The notes beneath the pieces are model-generated. The model did no database searches. It was not told the origin of the DNA and saw only the letters and a list, made by a program, of their open reading frames with translations. This document shows positions 16,195 to 25,784 of a stretch of DNA of 54,383 nucleotides, piece after piece (position 1 is the stretch's first letter; every line of letters begins with the position of its first letter). The translations under genes were made by a program, and so were the position numbers. The stretch comes from an uncultured Bacilli bacterium (GTDB taxonomy: Bacteria > Bacillota_I > Bacilli_A > RF39 > UBA660): the NCBI GenBank assembly GCA_944372055.1, contig CALVYF010000001.1, positions 1 to 54,383 of the forward strand, written 5' to 3'.

Positions 16195-18216
16195 TCACAC
16201 ATCTCGATAGTTTTGTAACACACTAGATTTTTGTAAAGTCTTGATAGCTTTTTCTTTTTCACGATAAACTTTTTTAGAAGAAATACCAAGAACAGAAGAA
16301 ATTTCCTTAGCGCCCATAGAATGAATACCATTCTCATCAAACCAGAGGTTTAAAATATCCTTTTGAATTGGATTTAACTCATCCAATGCATGTTGATAAT
16401 CTTCTAAAAACAAATCAACTTCTGCTTGCTCTTCAACAGACAAATGTCCTTTTCTTCTTCTTTCCGCAGAACAATCAAAAATAGATTTATCATCACTATA
16501 TAAAATAGAAATATCTTTTTCTATTTCTAAAATATCTTGCATTCTATATTTTCTACGATAAGATTTACCAAGATACTTTTTATCCTCTAATTTTTCTTTA
16601 TTAAAAGCATAAATTGGTTCGTTTTTCTCTTTTACCATTTCCAATACATGTCTTTTCCTAGAAGCGAGTTCTTCTTTTACTGCATCATCTAGTATTTTCT
16701 CTTGTTCTTCGGTTAAATAATCATCATCAAATCCAAGCTCCTCCATTTTTTCTTCCCGTATTTTTTCTATCTCTTCTCCCCGAGAAATTCCTATATCAAA
16801 AATCTCATTATACAAAAAATTAACGCCATACTGATCAAAATACTCATCAAAATAAGTAGTTCCATATCTTAAAAAAACATCGTCTACTTTCCTAAGTCTA
16901 TAAACATTAGAATTAAATTCATGTATTTTTTGATTAAATCTTTTTAACATTTCATCATAAAATAACTCTAAAGAAACATCACGTTTTTCTAATTCTTGAA
17001 AAATAGAAAGATAAGTCTCAATATTCTCAAGACGCCTCTTATAAGTTTTTAAATATTCTAATACTATCCAAGGCTCTAAAGCACTGGAAGGAACTTTGCG
17101 ATAAGAAGATAGTTCAGAAATCAATCTTCGATCATCATCACTAAGTAACAATTGTAATTTTCCATTAGAAAGCATGCTAGAAATTCTATCAACTAAAATC
17201 TCATATTGTTCACTCTCAGATTTATGTCGATTTCCAACCAAAAAAATTTTAGATGTCTCATTTGCATTTAGCATATCTTTATTATGTTTAGCAATTATAT
17301 TTTTAAATTTCCGCAAAAAACCAACAGTAGTATAGCCATGAAACCTTGCTCTTTGAAGTTGTAAATTCAAAAACATTTCAACATAAGACATATTATATTG
17401 TTCTTGTTCAAAAAAATTTTTAGTTTTCTTACGTCTTTTTGGAAAAAGTTCTTTATGTAAACGATTACGAATACAACAACTAGCATAAGTAAAAAAATTA
17501 GCATTGCCATTAGGCACATAATAATGACAAGCAGAAAGTAAAGCCTCACTTGCTATCTGAAACAAATCATCATAAGTAAATTTTCCCTTTGCTTGACTTT
17601 GATATTTTCTAGCATAAAATTGAGCTAATCTAATAGTCCCAGAAAACACTCTATTTCTCAATTCTTTGGAAGGATACTCCCTTTCTTTTATTCTTTTGCC
17701 AATACCAACAGAAAACACCTTTTCTTCAGGATGAGTAAGCCTTTTTACTATCTTATCTCGTTTATCAAGCAACTTATTTTTTAACTTTTGATACCTTTCT
17801 TGATCAACTCTATCAATTTCATCTTGCTCTTGATAAATTAAATATTCTTGTTGTAATTCCTGTAAATAATTTCTATATTCTTGCCATTTAGCATACAAAG
17901 ACAAAAAGTAATCATCATCCAAAGAAAAATCTTCTAATTGAGATTCGATATTCTCTAATTTCTGTTCATAAACATTCATTTCATTAATAACAGTTACTTT
18001 TCTATAATCAAACGAAACTAAATCTAGTAATTTAGATTCAGCACTCATACCATATCGATTGGCCAAATTATCAAGTTCTTTTCCAATATCTAAAAGTTGT
18101 TGTTGCAAAGACTTATCTATAATACCTTCGTCTAAATACATCTGATCTATCTCTTCTTTAGATAAAGAAAAATCTTTGATAAGCTTGTCAATTTCCTGAT
18201 AAATTTCATTTTTCAT
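16195..18216 (-). CDS. Oversized divergent sigma-70-like protein
   Basis: A 673-residue protein with sigma-70 regions at unusual spacing. Around residues 190-255, IRLAQFYARKYQ, FTYDDLFQIASEALLSACHYY and ANFFTYASCCIRNRLHKELF follow region 2 (core binding and -10 melting). Near residues 605-660, LNPIQKDILNLWF and AKEISSVLGISSKKVYREKEK fit the region 4 helix-turn-helix. The roughly 340 residues between them and the 190-residue N-terminus are highly charged, mostly helical and not recognisable. ATG 18216 has GGAAGG upstream; a longer frame adds 12 residues. It may be an alternative sigma factor or a related regulator. The TGA stop is followed quickly by other stops. Confidence 0.65.
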   Translation of the reverse strand: MKNEIYQEIDKLIKDFSLSKEEIDQMYLDEGIIDKSLQQQLLDIGKELDNLANRYGMSAESKLLDLVSFDYRKVTVINEMNVYEQKLENIESQLEDFSLDDDYFLSLYAKWQEYRNYLQELQQEYLIYQEQDEIDRVDQERYQKLKNKLLDKRDKIVKRLTHPEEKVFSVGIGKRIKEREYPSKELRNRVFSGTIRLAQFYARKYQSQAKGKFTYDDLFQIASEALLSACHYYVPNGNANFFTYASCCIRNRLHKELFPKRRKKTKNFFEQEQYNMSYVEMFLNLQLQRARFHGYTTVGFLRKFKNIIAKHNKDMLNANETSKIFLVGNRHKSESEQYEILVDRISSMLSNGKLQLLLSDDDRRLISELSSYRKVPSSALEPWIVLEYLKTYKRRLENIETYLSIFQELEKRDVSLELFYDEMLKRFNQKIHEFNSNVYRLRKVDDVFLRYGTTYFDEYFDQYGVNFLYNEIFDIGISRGEEIEKIREEKMEELGFDDDYLTEEQEKILDDAVKEELASRKRHVLEMVKEKNEPIYAFNKEKLEDKKYLGKSYRRKYRMQDILEIEKDISILYSDDKSIFDCSAERRRKGHLSVEEQAEVDLFLEDYQHALDELNPIQKDILNLWFDENGIHSMGAKEISSVLGISSKKVYREKEKAIKTLQKSSVLQNYRDV

Positions 18217-18261
18217 AAAATCAACCTTCCACCCATACTTAAAGCATATCATAAATTAAAA

Positions 18262-18284
18262 AATAAAAAAAGCAATCGCTCTTT
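18262..18284 (-). terminator. Terminator after copZ
   Basis: A stem AAAGAGC / GCTTTTT (one G-U pair) with loop GATT and a long T tail on the minus strand overlaps the end of the copper chaperone gene. Confidence 0.6.
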
Positions 18285-18498
18285 ATGAAATAACTTGAAA
18301 TCCCAAGGACTGAATTTTTTCTTTAATGATAGAATCAGAAATATCTTTTGTTAATATTAATTCTGCTTTTTTCTCTTCTAAACTTACAATACACCTTTTA
18401 ACTTCTGGAATAGAAGATAATACATTTCTAACACGATTAACACATCCTTCACACTTCATTCCTTCAATAAAAATAATCTTATTTATTCTATGAAACAT
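18283..18498 (-). CDS. copZ: Heavy-metal-associated domain protein, CopZ-like copper chaperone
   Basis: A 71-residue ferredoxin-like HMA domain with the metal motif GMKCEGCVNRV (C-x-x-C). CopZ carries Cu(I) in the cytosol and hands it to CopA. AGGAGAAAG precedes the ATG. It is the last gene of the copA operon, 10 bases after the VOC gene, and is followed by a terminator. The identity of the metal (Cu versus another soft metal) is inferred from the copA neighbour. Confidence 0.85.
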   Translation of the reverse strand: MFHRINKIIFIEGMKCEGCVNRVRNVLSSIPEVKRCIVSLEEKKAELILTKDISDSIIKEKIQSLGFQVIS

Positions 18499-18508
18499 AA
18501 ACTTTCTC

Positions 18509-18904
18509 CTAACTTGTAAATCTTAATAAATAACCATCTAAATCTTGAATCAAAAACTGTTTATCAGCATAAATTTTATCATTTACCTGATACTGATCTA
18601 CTTGCATATCTCGAAATATAGGATAATGCTTACTTTTGACAAAATCATAAATCTTATCAATATCCTCTACTTCCATACTAATATTGATTCCTCTACCATA
18701 AGGATATTCTAATTTACCTGTATTCCAATGCTCATTTACTTCTTCAATCATAATCTGATTACCATCTAACTCTAAAAAACAAAATTTATCTTCTACTCTC
18801 TCATATAAAACAGAAAAACCTAATGATAAATAAAATTCTTTACTTTTATGAATATTAGAAACACTAAGTTCTGGAATTAATTTATTAAATACTAGTTCCC
18901 TCAT
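18509..18904 (-). CDS. VOC-family (glyoxalase/bleomycin-resistance fold) protein
   Basis: A 131-residue protein with two beta-alpha-beta-beta-beta units of the vicinal-oxygen-chelate fold: IPELSVSNIHKSKEFYLSLG, then FLELDGNQIMIEE, then GINISMEVEDIDKIYDFV and FLIQDLDGYLLRF. The His/Glu pattern is that of binding-type (bleomycin-resistance-like) members rather than glyoxalase I. Its ATG overlaps the copA stop (ATGA), which implies translational coupling; a longer frame from 18916 lies inside copA. Its role in a copper operon is unexplained. Confidence 0.8.
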   Translation of the reverse strand: MRELVFNKLIPELSVSNIHKSKEFYLSLGFSVLYERVEDKFCFLELDGNQIMIEEVNEHWNTGKLEYPYGRGINISMEVEDIDKIYDFVKSKHYPIFRDMQVDQYQVNDKIYADKQFLIQDLDGYLLRFTS

Positions 18905-21072
18905 TTTACTATCCATCTCAATCTTAAAGAATTAAAAACTACTGTTAAACTACTTAATGTCATACATAAGCTTGCAATCATAGGGTTTAAAACTATTCCA
19001 AAATTTTCAAATAAGCCAACAGCTATTGGTATCATTATCAAATTATAAAAAAATGCCCAAAATAAATTCTCTACAATAATTGTTTTTGCTTTACGACCAA
19101 TATCAATTAAATCGATTAAATTATTTAAATCATGATTCATAAGTATCACATCACTTGCATCACTCGCAACATCAGTTCCACTAGAAACACTTATTCCAAC
19201 ACTTGCTTCAACTAAAGCAATCGCATCATTTACACCATCACCTATCATTAAAGTAGAACCCTGTTTTTCATACTCTTTAACAATATTTGCTTTTTCATCT
19301 GGTAATACATTAGCTTTTATCTCTGTAATGCCAAGTTCTTTACCCACTTTTTTAGCTACTTCCATATTATCTCCTGTAAGCATAACAGGAGTAATATTTC
19401 TTTCTCTAAGTTTATCAATAACTACCTTCATATCATCACGAACAATATCTTTTAAACCAATTAATCCTACAACTTTCTTATTATGAACAACAAATATTAT
19501 ACTACATCCATCTTTAAGTAATTCTTCATAATCTTTTTTATGATAATTACGAACACCAAACTTTTTAAGCATTCCTAAATTACCCAAACTATATTCTTCA
19601 TTATCAACAGTACCTATTACACCAAAACCAGTTAATTCTTGATAAGAAGTAACTGGTAGTAAATTTTCTTTCGAAAAAGCACTAGCTACTGGATGTGTAG
19701 AATTAGCTTCAATACTAGATACTATCTTTAACAAAGAATATTTATCAACAGAATAAGTAAATACTTTACTAATCGCTAATTTACCATAAGTAAGTGTTCC
19801 AGTCTTATCAAATATAGCATATAACACATCTTTTACCTTTTCTAAAGCTTCCCCCTCTTTAACAACAATTCCCCTTTTAGCACATAACCCATAACTAACA
19901 CTAATAACTAAAGGAACTGCTAATCCCAGTGCACAAGGACATGCTACTACCAAAACAGTTACAAATGTTGTAAATAAAGAAGAAAAACTATAACCCATTC
20001 CCCCTTTAACAACAACAGAAATTACTGCTATTAAAAAGATAATAGGTACAAAATAACCACTAACTTTATCAGCAATTCTCTCTATACGATTTTTTTTACC
20101 TAAAGAAGAAACAACCATACTAACTATATTAGAAACAGTAGACTCTTTTCCAATTTTTACTGCTTTATATGTTATAATCCCATCATAATTTAAAGAACCA
20201 GCGAGAACATCATCATTCTTTTTCTTTAACAAAGCCTTACTTTCACCTGTAATAAAAGCCTCATCTACATGAGATTCTCCTTCAACAACAACTCCATCAA
20301 CTGCAAACTTTTCATTAGGACGAACAACCAATAAATCTCCTTCTTTTACTTCATCAATCGTCACATCAACTAAAACATCACCTTTTTTAATTCTTGCCAC
20401 CCTTGGCGTAATTGTAACTAAATTCTTAATAGCAGAAGTTGTATTACTTTTACTTACATTTTCAATATATCTTCCAACTTTAACAAAATAAATAACCATA
20501 CAAACTGATTCAAAATATAGTTGATGTATAAAACTTAAGTCACCTAAATAAATATGAACAACTCCATAAATACTATATATAAAACTAAAGAAAACACTAA
20601 AAGTAACTAAAGTATCCATATTAGGCATAAAATGCATAAGATTTTTTATTCCACTTTTTAAAATATCAAACCCATAAATAATAAATAAAAATGTTATTAA
20701 AATCAAAATAGTAGTATAAATAAAAGGATATTCATAATAAGAAAACAAACTTGGAAGACCTAGCATTTGTCCCATTGATAAATACATAAAGAAAATAAGT
20801 AATAAACCAAAAAACAAAAGATTTCTTTTTCTTCTTTTATATAATAAACTATCATCAGTAAATTGATATTCTCCTAAACTTGTAAAACCTGCTTCACTAA
20901 TATATTTTTCAATATCTAAAACACGTAAATTTTCATACTCTACTGTAACCATACCCAATATTAAATTAACATTACAAGCTAAAACACCATTTTGTTTTAA
21001 CAAATACTTTTCTAACCCATTAGAACAAGCACTACAAGTCATTCCTTCTACTTTTAATTCAACTTTTTTCAA
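18901..21072 (-). CDS. copA: Cu(I)-exporting P1B-type ATPase
   Basis: A 723-residue copper-transporting ATPase in the cytoplasmic membrane. One N-terminal HMA domain carries MTCSACSNG; the transmembrane metal site is VACPCALGLA (CPC); the phosphorylation motif is DKTGTLTYG; the nucleotide domain has STHPVASAF (His-Pro); and the hinge is MIGDGVNDAIAL. Eight transmembrane segments are visible, including the two before the actuator domain (GESHVDEAFITGES). Translation seems to start at TTG 21072. It heads the operon copA, VOC, copZ, which confers copper export. No CsoR or CopY regulator is adjacent. Confidence 0.93.
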   Translation of the reverse strand: MKKVELKVEGMTCSACSNGLEKYLLKQNGVLACNVNLILGMVTVEYENLRVLDIEKYISEAGFTSLGEYQFTDDSLLYKRRKRNLLFFGLLLIFFMYLSMGQMLGLPSLFSYYEYPFIYTTILILITFLFIIYGFDILKSGIKNLMHFMPNMDTLVTFSVFFSFIYSIYGVVHIYLGDLSFIHQLYFESVCMVIYFVKVGRYIENVSKSNTTSAIKNLVTITPRVARIKKGDVLVDVTIDEVKEGDLLVVRPNEKFAVDGVVVEGESHVDEAFITGESKALLKKKNDDVLAGSLNYDGIITYKAVKIGKESTVSNIVSMVVSSLGKKNRIERIADKVSGYFVPIIFLIAVISVVVKGGMGYSFSSLFTTFVTVLVVACPCALGLAVPLVISVSYGLCAKRGIVVKEGEALEKVKDVLYAIFDKTGTLTYGKLAISKVFTYSVDKYSLLKIVSSIEANSTHPVASAFSKENLLPVTSYQELTGFGVIGTVDNEEYSLGNLGMLKKFGVRNYHKKDYEELLKDGCSIIFVVHNKKVVGLIGLKDIVRDDMKVVIDKLRERNITPVMLTGDNMEVAKKVGKELGITEIKANVLPDEKANIVKEYEKQGSTLMIGDGVNDAIALVEASVGISVSSGTDVASDASDVILMNHDLNNLIDLIDIGRKAKTIIVENLFWAFFYNLIMIPIAVGLFENFGIVLNPMIASLCMTLSSLTVVFNSLRLRWIVK

Positions 21073-21103
21073 AAAACATCACTACCCTTAAAAAGAAAAA
21101 GTA

Positions 21104-21589
21104 TTAATACCCTAATACTCCCTCCAAAGTTTCATCATTTTCAACAAATTCAGAAACATCAATAATTGTATATTCATCCTTCGTATCTCGAACAACTACC
21201 TGCTTAATACCAGCATTAATAATCATTCGCTTACACAAAGCACAAGGTCTTGCACCTTCTACATAACTACCATCATTATGATTAATACCAACTAAATATA
21301 ATGTCGCACCTATCATATCTTTTCTTCTAGCACTAATAATAGCATTTTGTTCAGCATGAACACTACGACATAACTCATAACGTTCTCCTCTTGGAACTTT
21401 CAATTTTTCACGAGTACAATACTTTAAATCACAACAATTTTTTCTACCTCTAGGAGCCCCTACATAACCAGTAGAAACAATTTCATCATTATTAACAATA
21501 ATAGCTCCAAAATTTCTTCTTAAACAAGTACCACGCTCTAATACTTGCTCACAAATATCTAAATAATAATTAATTTTATCTCTTCTCAT
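21104..21589 (-). CDS. comEB: dCMP deaminase family protein
   Basis: A 161-residue zinc-dependent deoxycytidylate deaminase. The zinc and catalytic residues are in RSVHAEQNAI (H-A-E) and ARPCALCKRMII (P-C-x-x-C). A Cys-rich insert around GRKNCCDLKYCTRE is the second zinc site typical of dCMP deaminases. The enzyme provides dUMP for thymidylate synthesis. AGGTGATGTT precedes the ATG. It lies between copA and an XRE regulator on the same strand; gaps are about 30-40 bases. Confidence 0.88.
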   Translation of the reverse strand: MRRDKINYYLDICEQVLERGTCLRRNFGAIIVNNDEIVSTGYVGAPRGRKNCCDLKYCTREKLKVPRGERYELCRSVHAEQNAIISARRKDMIGATLYLVGINHNDGSYVEGARPCALCKRMIINAGIKQVVVRDTKDEYTIIDVSEFVENDETLEGVLGY

Positions 21590-21627
21590 AACATCACCTA
21601 AAATAACTATATCATAAAATTAAAAAT

Positions 21628-22077
21628 TTATTTATACTTTTTCCACTCTTGTGCTAAAATATCTTTCAAAACTAACATAGAATCTAATTTACTATAATGA
21701 TAAGTATGTTCAATATCTTCAAACATTTCGCGAATTACTTTACCATATTTTTCTACATCAACAACCTCTTGATATATCCCAAGTACAGGATATTTTTTAC
21801 TCCACACTTTAGTCCAATTAACTTGTTCTACATTATCTTCAGTAGTATTTCTCATAACTGCTTTAATTTCATTCATAACCTGATCATCATCTACTAAGGT
21901 AACTAAATCAACATCATACAAAAAAGAAAGATTTTTCACTTGTTCTATATTAGGAAGAGCAAGATCAAGTTCCCATTTAGAAACAGTTTGTCTAGACACA
22001 TTTAGTTTTAAAGCAACCATCTCTTGAGACAAATTATTTTTTTTACGAAATTTACTTAAATTACTACCCAAACTCAT
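21628..22077 (-). CDS. XRE-family HTH transcriptional regulator
   Basis: A 149-residue regulator with an N-terminal Cro/CI helix-turn-helix (LSKFRKKNNLSQEMVALKLN, then VSRQTVSKWEL). The remaining 85 residues have no recognised sensor domain. AGGTGATATT precedes the ATG. Its targets are unknown; it follows the ABC exporter gene, from which it is separated by a terminator at 22117-22137, and precedes the dCMP deaminase gene. Confidence 0.85.
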   Translation of the reverse strand: MSLGSNLSKFRKKNNLSQEMVALKLNVSRQTVSKWELDLALPNIEQVKNLSFLYDVDLVTLVDDDQVMNEIKAVMRNTTEDNVEQVNWTKVWSKKYPVLGIYQEVVDVEKYGKVIREMFEDIEHTYHYSKLDSMLVLKDILAQEWKKYK

Positions 22078-22104
22078 AATATCACCTCAAAAAAATTATA
22101 CACT

Positions 22105-22137
22105 AAAGAAAAAAGAAAAACTACCAATAGTAGTTTT
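22105..22137 (-). terminator. Terminator after the ABC exporter gene
   Basis: A perfect 8-bp stem AAAACTAC / GTAGTTTT (22117-22137) with a 5-base loop and a T-rich tail on the minus strand lies 27 bases after the ABC gene's stop. Confidence 0.75.
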
Positions 22138-22163
22138 CAAAATGCTAATATAATTAACAATAT

Positions 22164-23900
22164 TTATTCTTGATTTTTTAATTCAGCTTCATATAATTCC
22201 CTATACCCTTTACTTTTTCTTAAAAGCTCTTGATGACTTCCCTCTGCAGTAATATGTCCATTTTCAATAAATAAAATTCTATCACTATTAATAATCGTAC
22301 TAAGTCTATGCGCAATAATTAAAATAGTATAATTTTTCTTTAAATTATTAATTGCTTTTTGAATTTCTTTTTGTGTTTCATTATCAAGTGCACTCGTTGC
22401 TTCATCAAACAAAATAATTTCTGTTTTTTGTAAAAATGCTCTAGCAATAGCAAGTCTTTGCCTTTGTCCACCACTAAGATTTACTCCACCTTCACCAACA
22501 ATAGTATCATATCCATCTGGAAGACTCATAATAAATTCATGAATACAAGCTAACTTACAAGCCTTTATCATTTCACGTTCTGTCATCTTTGGAGCAACCA
22601 ACCTTAAATTATCTCGAATACTAAGATGAAAAATATATGGACTTTGACTAATAATGGTAATATTTCCACGAATACTTTCTTGATCTAATTCTTGAATATC
22701 GATACCATCAATGGTAATCTTACCATGATTAATATCATACATCTTGCATAAAAGATTAAATATCGTAGTCTTTCCAGCACCACTCTTTCCAACAAAAGCA
22801 ACAGTTTCATTAGCATGAACCTGAAAGCTCAAATCATTTAAAACTTTTTTTTCATCAGAACCATAATAAAAATCAACATGAGAAAAACAAAAATCCCCAT
22901 TTACTTTATTCAAATGTACAGAACCAAAATTTTCTTTAGAGAACTTATCATTATGCATAATAGAAAAAACTCGATCACAAGATAAATTAAAATCTTTTAA
23001 ACTCTGTAATAAAATACCTAAAACATCAATAATTGACGTTACTCTTCCTTGATAATTGTGAACAACCAAAGCATTCGCAACCGTCAAGTTACCTTCTATA
23101 ATCAAAAATGCCAGCAAAAAGATTAAACCTGTATCCAGTATATCTTGTAAACAAAATCGAACACAATTATACTTATTATTAACATGCATCATCTGATATC
23201 TAGTTTGATTTAATTCTTCTACTTGACTATGTAATTCAGAGGAAAAACTATCTTCAGAATGTAACATTTTAATATCGCGAATACCACGTACAATTTCCCC
23301 AACAAAACCAGTAACACGTTCTGTTTCTTTACGAAATGCTTTATCACGAAGATTATATATATGAACTCGTCTTTTCTCAATAAAATAAAGAATTAACACC
23401 ATAACAACCATATATATAAATACCCAAAAATTAACAATAAATATAGCAATAAAAATACCAATATTAATCAATATTCTACTAAGATATAAATTTAAAACAT
23501 TAAAAATATCTGCAAGTCTACTAGTATCACTAGTAAGTCGTTGAATAAAAACACCAGAACTATTAGAATCAATAACTTTATTTTCTAACTTCAAAATATT
23601 TTTTCCCAGTTCTGTTTGAATTTTGATAAAAGATTCACGAAATATAATAGTAGAATAAGATCTAGAAAAATAATTAACAACGTTTCTCAACAATTCAAGA
23701 AAACATAAAACAACAGTCATAAAAAGTAATTGATAAAACATACTATCGGTTAAATATATGATGATTTTAGCACTAATAATTGGCGCAACTACACTTACAA
23801 TAACTGCAATCAAGTTACAAAAAGTATATTTAACTAATTTACTTTTTTCTTCTTTTACGTATTTCCAAACCAATTTAATATTCTTAATAAACTCCCTCAT
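22164..23900 (-). CDS. ABC exporter (fused permease and ATPase)
   Basis: A 578-residue type IV ABC exporter half-transporter. Six transmembrane helices occupy about residues 20-300; the ATPase domain has Walker A FVGKSGAGKTTIFN, Q-loop ISQSP, signature LSGGQRQRLAI, Walker B EIILFDEATSALD and the switch His in IIAHRLS. Substrates of such half-transporters include lipids, peptides and drugs and cannot be assigned here. It likely acts as a homodimer. The start at 23900 has GAAGGAG; the longer frame from 23933 overlaps the exonuclease gene. Confidence 0.9.
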   Translation of the reverse strand: MREFIKNIKLVWKYVKEEKSKLVKYTFCNLIAVIVSVVAPIISAKIIIYLTDSMFYQLLFMTVVLCFLELLRNVVNYFSRSYSTIIFRESFIKIQTELGKNILKLENKVIDSNSSGVFIQRLTSDTSRLADIFNVLNLYLSRILINIGIFIAIFIVNFWVFIYMVVMVLILYFIEKRRVHIYNLRDKAFRKETERVTGFVGEIVRGIRDIKMLHSEDSFSSELHSQVEELNQTRYQMMHVNNKYNCVRFCLQDILDTGLIFLLAFLIIEGNLTVANALVVHNYQGRVTSIIDVLGILLQSLKDFNLSCDRVFSIMHNDKFSKENFGSVHLNKVNGDFCFSHVDFYYGSDEKKVLNDLSFQVHANETVAFVGKSGAGKTTIFNLLCKMYDINHGKITIDGIDIQELDQESIRGNITIISQSPYIFHLSIRDNLRLVAPKMTEREMIKACKLACIHEFIMSLPDGYDTIVGEGGVNLSGGQRQRLAIARAFLQKTEIILFDEATSALDNETQKEIQKAINNLKKNYTILIIAHRLSTIINSDRILFIENGHITAEGSHQELLRKSKGYRELYEAELKNQE

Positions 23901-23902
23901 AA

Positions 23903-24658
23903 TTACTCCTTCACAATAAGTCCAATAGGACAATGATCACTACCTAAAATATCTTTATAAATAAGACTATCTTCAACTTTAGAAATAAAAGATTTAGATA
24001 CTGCAAAATAGTCAATTCTCCACCCAATATTGCGCTCTCGAACACCCTTCATATAGCTCCACCAAGTATAACTATCGCCTTTATCAGGATATAGATAACG
24101 AAATGTATCAATAAATCCAGAAGCTAATAGTTCACTAAATTTAGCACGTTCTTCATAAGTAAATCCCGCATTACCTATATTACTTTTAGCATTCTTTATA
24201 TCAATCTCTTCATGGGCAACATTCATATCTCCACAAAAGACAACTGGTTTCTTTCTTTCTAATTCTTTGATATAACTTAAAAACAATTCTTCATAACGCA
24301 TACGAGATTCCATTCTAGATAAATCTCGTTTAACGTTAGGTACATAACAATTAACTAAGTAAAAAGAATCAAATTCTAAAGTAATATTACGACCTTCATC
24401 ATCATATTCACTATCTCCTATTCCATAAGTAACAGAAATAGGTTTTACTCGACTAAAAACAACGGTACCAGAATATCCTTTTCTAACAGCTGGATATAAA
24501 TACATTTGATAACCTTCAGGTCTAAAATCAAATTGATCTTCTGTTGCCTTCACTTCTTGTATACAAAAAACATCAGCATCCACATTCTGAAAAAAATCTG
24601 CTAACCCTTTCTTTAAACAAGCCCTAATTCCCGCAACATTCCATGATACTATTTTCAT
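23903..24658 (-). CDS. xth: Exodeoxyribonuclease III (AP endonuclease)
   Basis: A 251-residue ExoIII/APE-type endonuclease that cuts at abasic sites in base-excision repair. Motifs run MKIVSWNVAGIRA, FCIQEVKAT (catalytic Glu), YSGTVVFSR, VNCYVPN, VFCGDMNVAHEEID, RIDYFAVS and LGSDHCPIGL (catalytic Asp-His). Its ATG overlaps the mutY stop (ATGA), with GAAGGAGGAG upstream. MutY removes adenine opposite oxidised guanine and leaves an abasic site, which this enzyme can process, so the coupling makes functional sense. Confidence 0.94.
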   Translation of the reverse strand: MKIVSWNVAGIRACLKKGLADFFQNVDADVFCIQEVKATEDQFDFRPEGYQMYLYPAVRKGYSGTVVFSRVKPISVTYGIGDSEYDDEGRNITLEFDSFYLVNCYVPNVKRDLSRMESRMRYEELFLSYIKELERKKPVVFCGDMNVAHEEIDIKNAKSNIGNAGFTYEERAKFSELLASGFIDTFRYLYPDKGDSYTWWSYMKGVRERNIGWRIDYFAVSKSFISKVEDSLIYKDILGSDHCPIGLIVKE

Positions 24659-25689
24659 TTTAACTCCTCCTTCAATTGATATAAAAATGGACTAAAAGCT
24701 GTAGGCAAAGCAAAACTATTTTCAATATCAGATATACTATAAAATAAACTTCGACAATCTACACTTTCCAAAAATACAAAATATGCCTGCATCTTCCACT
24801 TTTTATGCGTAAATACATGAGTATAACAAATACTTTTCTTTATCCTCTCAACTTTACCAAACTCTTTTGAAACATCTTTAACGTCCTTCATAGTAATATT
24901 ACCAACAACATTATAAAATTCATAGAGATTGTGTAAAAGTCCTGGTTTCTTTCTTTTTCTAACAAATGTTTTATCATTCCAAACAGGAATAATTACAGTC
25001 ATTTCTACTTCCTCTTTTATTCTTTTCTCATCTTTAACAGGAAACATAAAGTAATTACAATTTTTATTAGACTGACATCCCTCTCTTAAAGGACAAATAG
25101 AACACTTAGGTATTCCATTAGGAATACAAACTACTTCGCCCAATTCCATAAGTGCTTCATTAAAGCGACCAGGATTACCGCCCATAACCGAAAGTAATTT
25201 ATCATGAATCATTACTCTAGTTCTATCCTTAGAAATATTAGAAAAGTCATTATAAAATCTAGTAAATACTCTCATCACATTTCCATCAACAGTAACTTGC
25301 CTTTCACCAAAACAAATAGAAGATATCGCACTAGCTGTATATTCACCAATTCCAGGTAATTGAATAATTTCTGAATATCTAGTCGGAAATACTCCTCCAT
25401 ATTCTTCCATAATCATAACAGCGGCACGCTTCAAATTACGTGCACGATTATAATAACCAAGACCTTGCCATAACTTTAATAATTTATCTTCTGAAACATC
25501 AGCCAAGGAAGAAATAGTAGGAAGTTCTTTCATAAAACGTTCATAATAAGAAAGGACAGCTTCAATTCTAGTCTGCTGCAACATAATTTCAGATATCCAT
25601 ACATGATAAGGATTTTTATCCATCCGCCAGGGAAGTTCTCTTCTATTTTTTATAAACCAACTTTCTAAATTACTGACATAATCATCCAT
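24655..25689 (-). CDS. mutY: A/G-specific adenine DNA glycosylase
   Basis: A 344-residue HhH-GPD DNA glycosylase. The N-terminal WFIKNRRELPWR and VWISEIMLQQTR (catalytic Glu) are classical; the HhH motif is LPGIGEYTASAI followed by the catalytic Asp region VDGNVMRV; the 4Fe-4S ligands are in CIPNGIPKCSICPLREGC (C-x6-C-x2-C-x5-C). The C-terminal domain is NUDIX-like and recognises 8-oxoG. ATG 25689 has GGGTGA upstream, so it is preferred over the GTG at 25698. It heads a repair operon with xth. Confidence 0.94.
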   Translation of the reverse strand: MDDYVSNLESWFIKNRRELPWRMDKNPYHVWISEIMLQQTRIEAVLSYYERFMKELPTISSLADVSEDKLLKLWQGLGYYNRARNLKRAAVMIMEEYGGVFPTRYSEIIQLPGIGEYTASAISSICFGERQVTVDGNVMRVFTRFYNDFSNISKDRTRVMIHDKLLSVMGGNPGRFNEALMELGEVVCIPNGIPKCSICPLREGCQSNKNCNYFMFPVKDEKRIKEEVEMTVIIPVWNDKTFVRKRKKPGLLHNLYEFYNVVGNITMKDVKDVSKEFGKVERIKKSICYTHVFTHKKWKMQAYFVFLESVDCRSLFYSISDIENSFALPTAFSPFLYQLKEELK

Positions 25690-25710
25690 AAATCTCACCC
25701 TTATTTTACT

Positions 25711-25719
25711 ATTATATCA
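25711..25719 (-). promoter_or_regulatory. Extended -10 promoter of mutY-xth
   Basis: On the minus strand TGATATAAT provides a perfect -10 with TG extension, 22 bases upstream of the mutY start. A weaker promoter-like pair for the opposite strand, TTTACT (25735-25740) and TATACT (25757-25762), lies next to it. Confidence 0.5.
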
Positions 25720-25784
25720 TACTTTTTTTCTTCTTTTACTCTTTCTAAAAATATGTTATACTAAGCAAGAAAAAAGGAGAAGCA

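Noticed and set aside
16116-16340. 74-codon hydrophobic ORF overlapping the sigma-like gene's end
   Set aside because: Out-of-frame reading of the sigma region 4 coding sequence, without a ribosome binding site.
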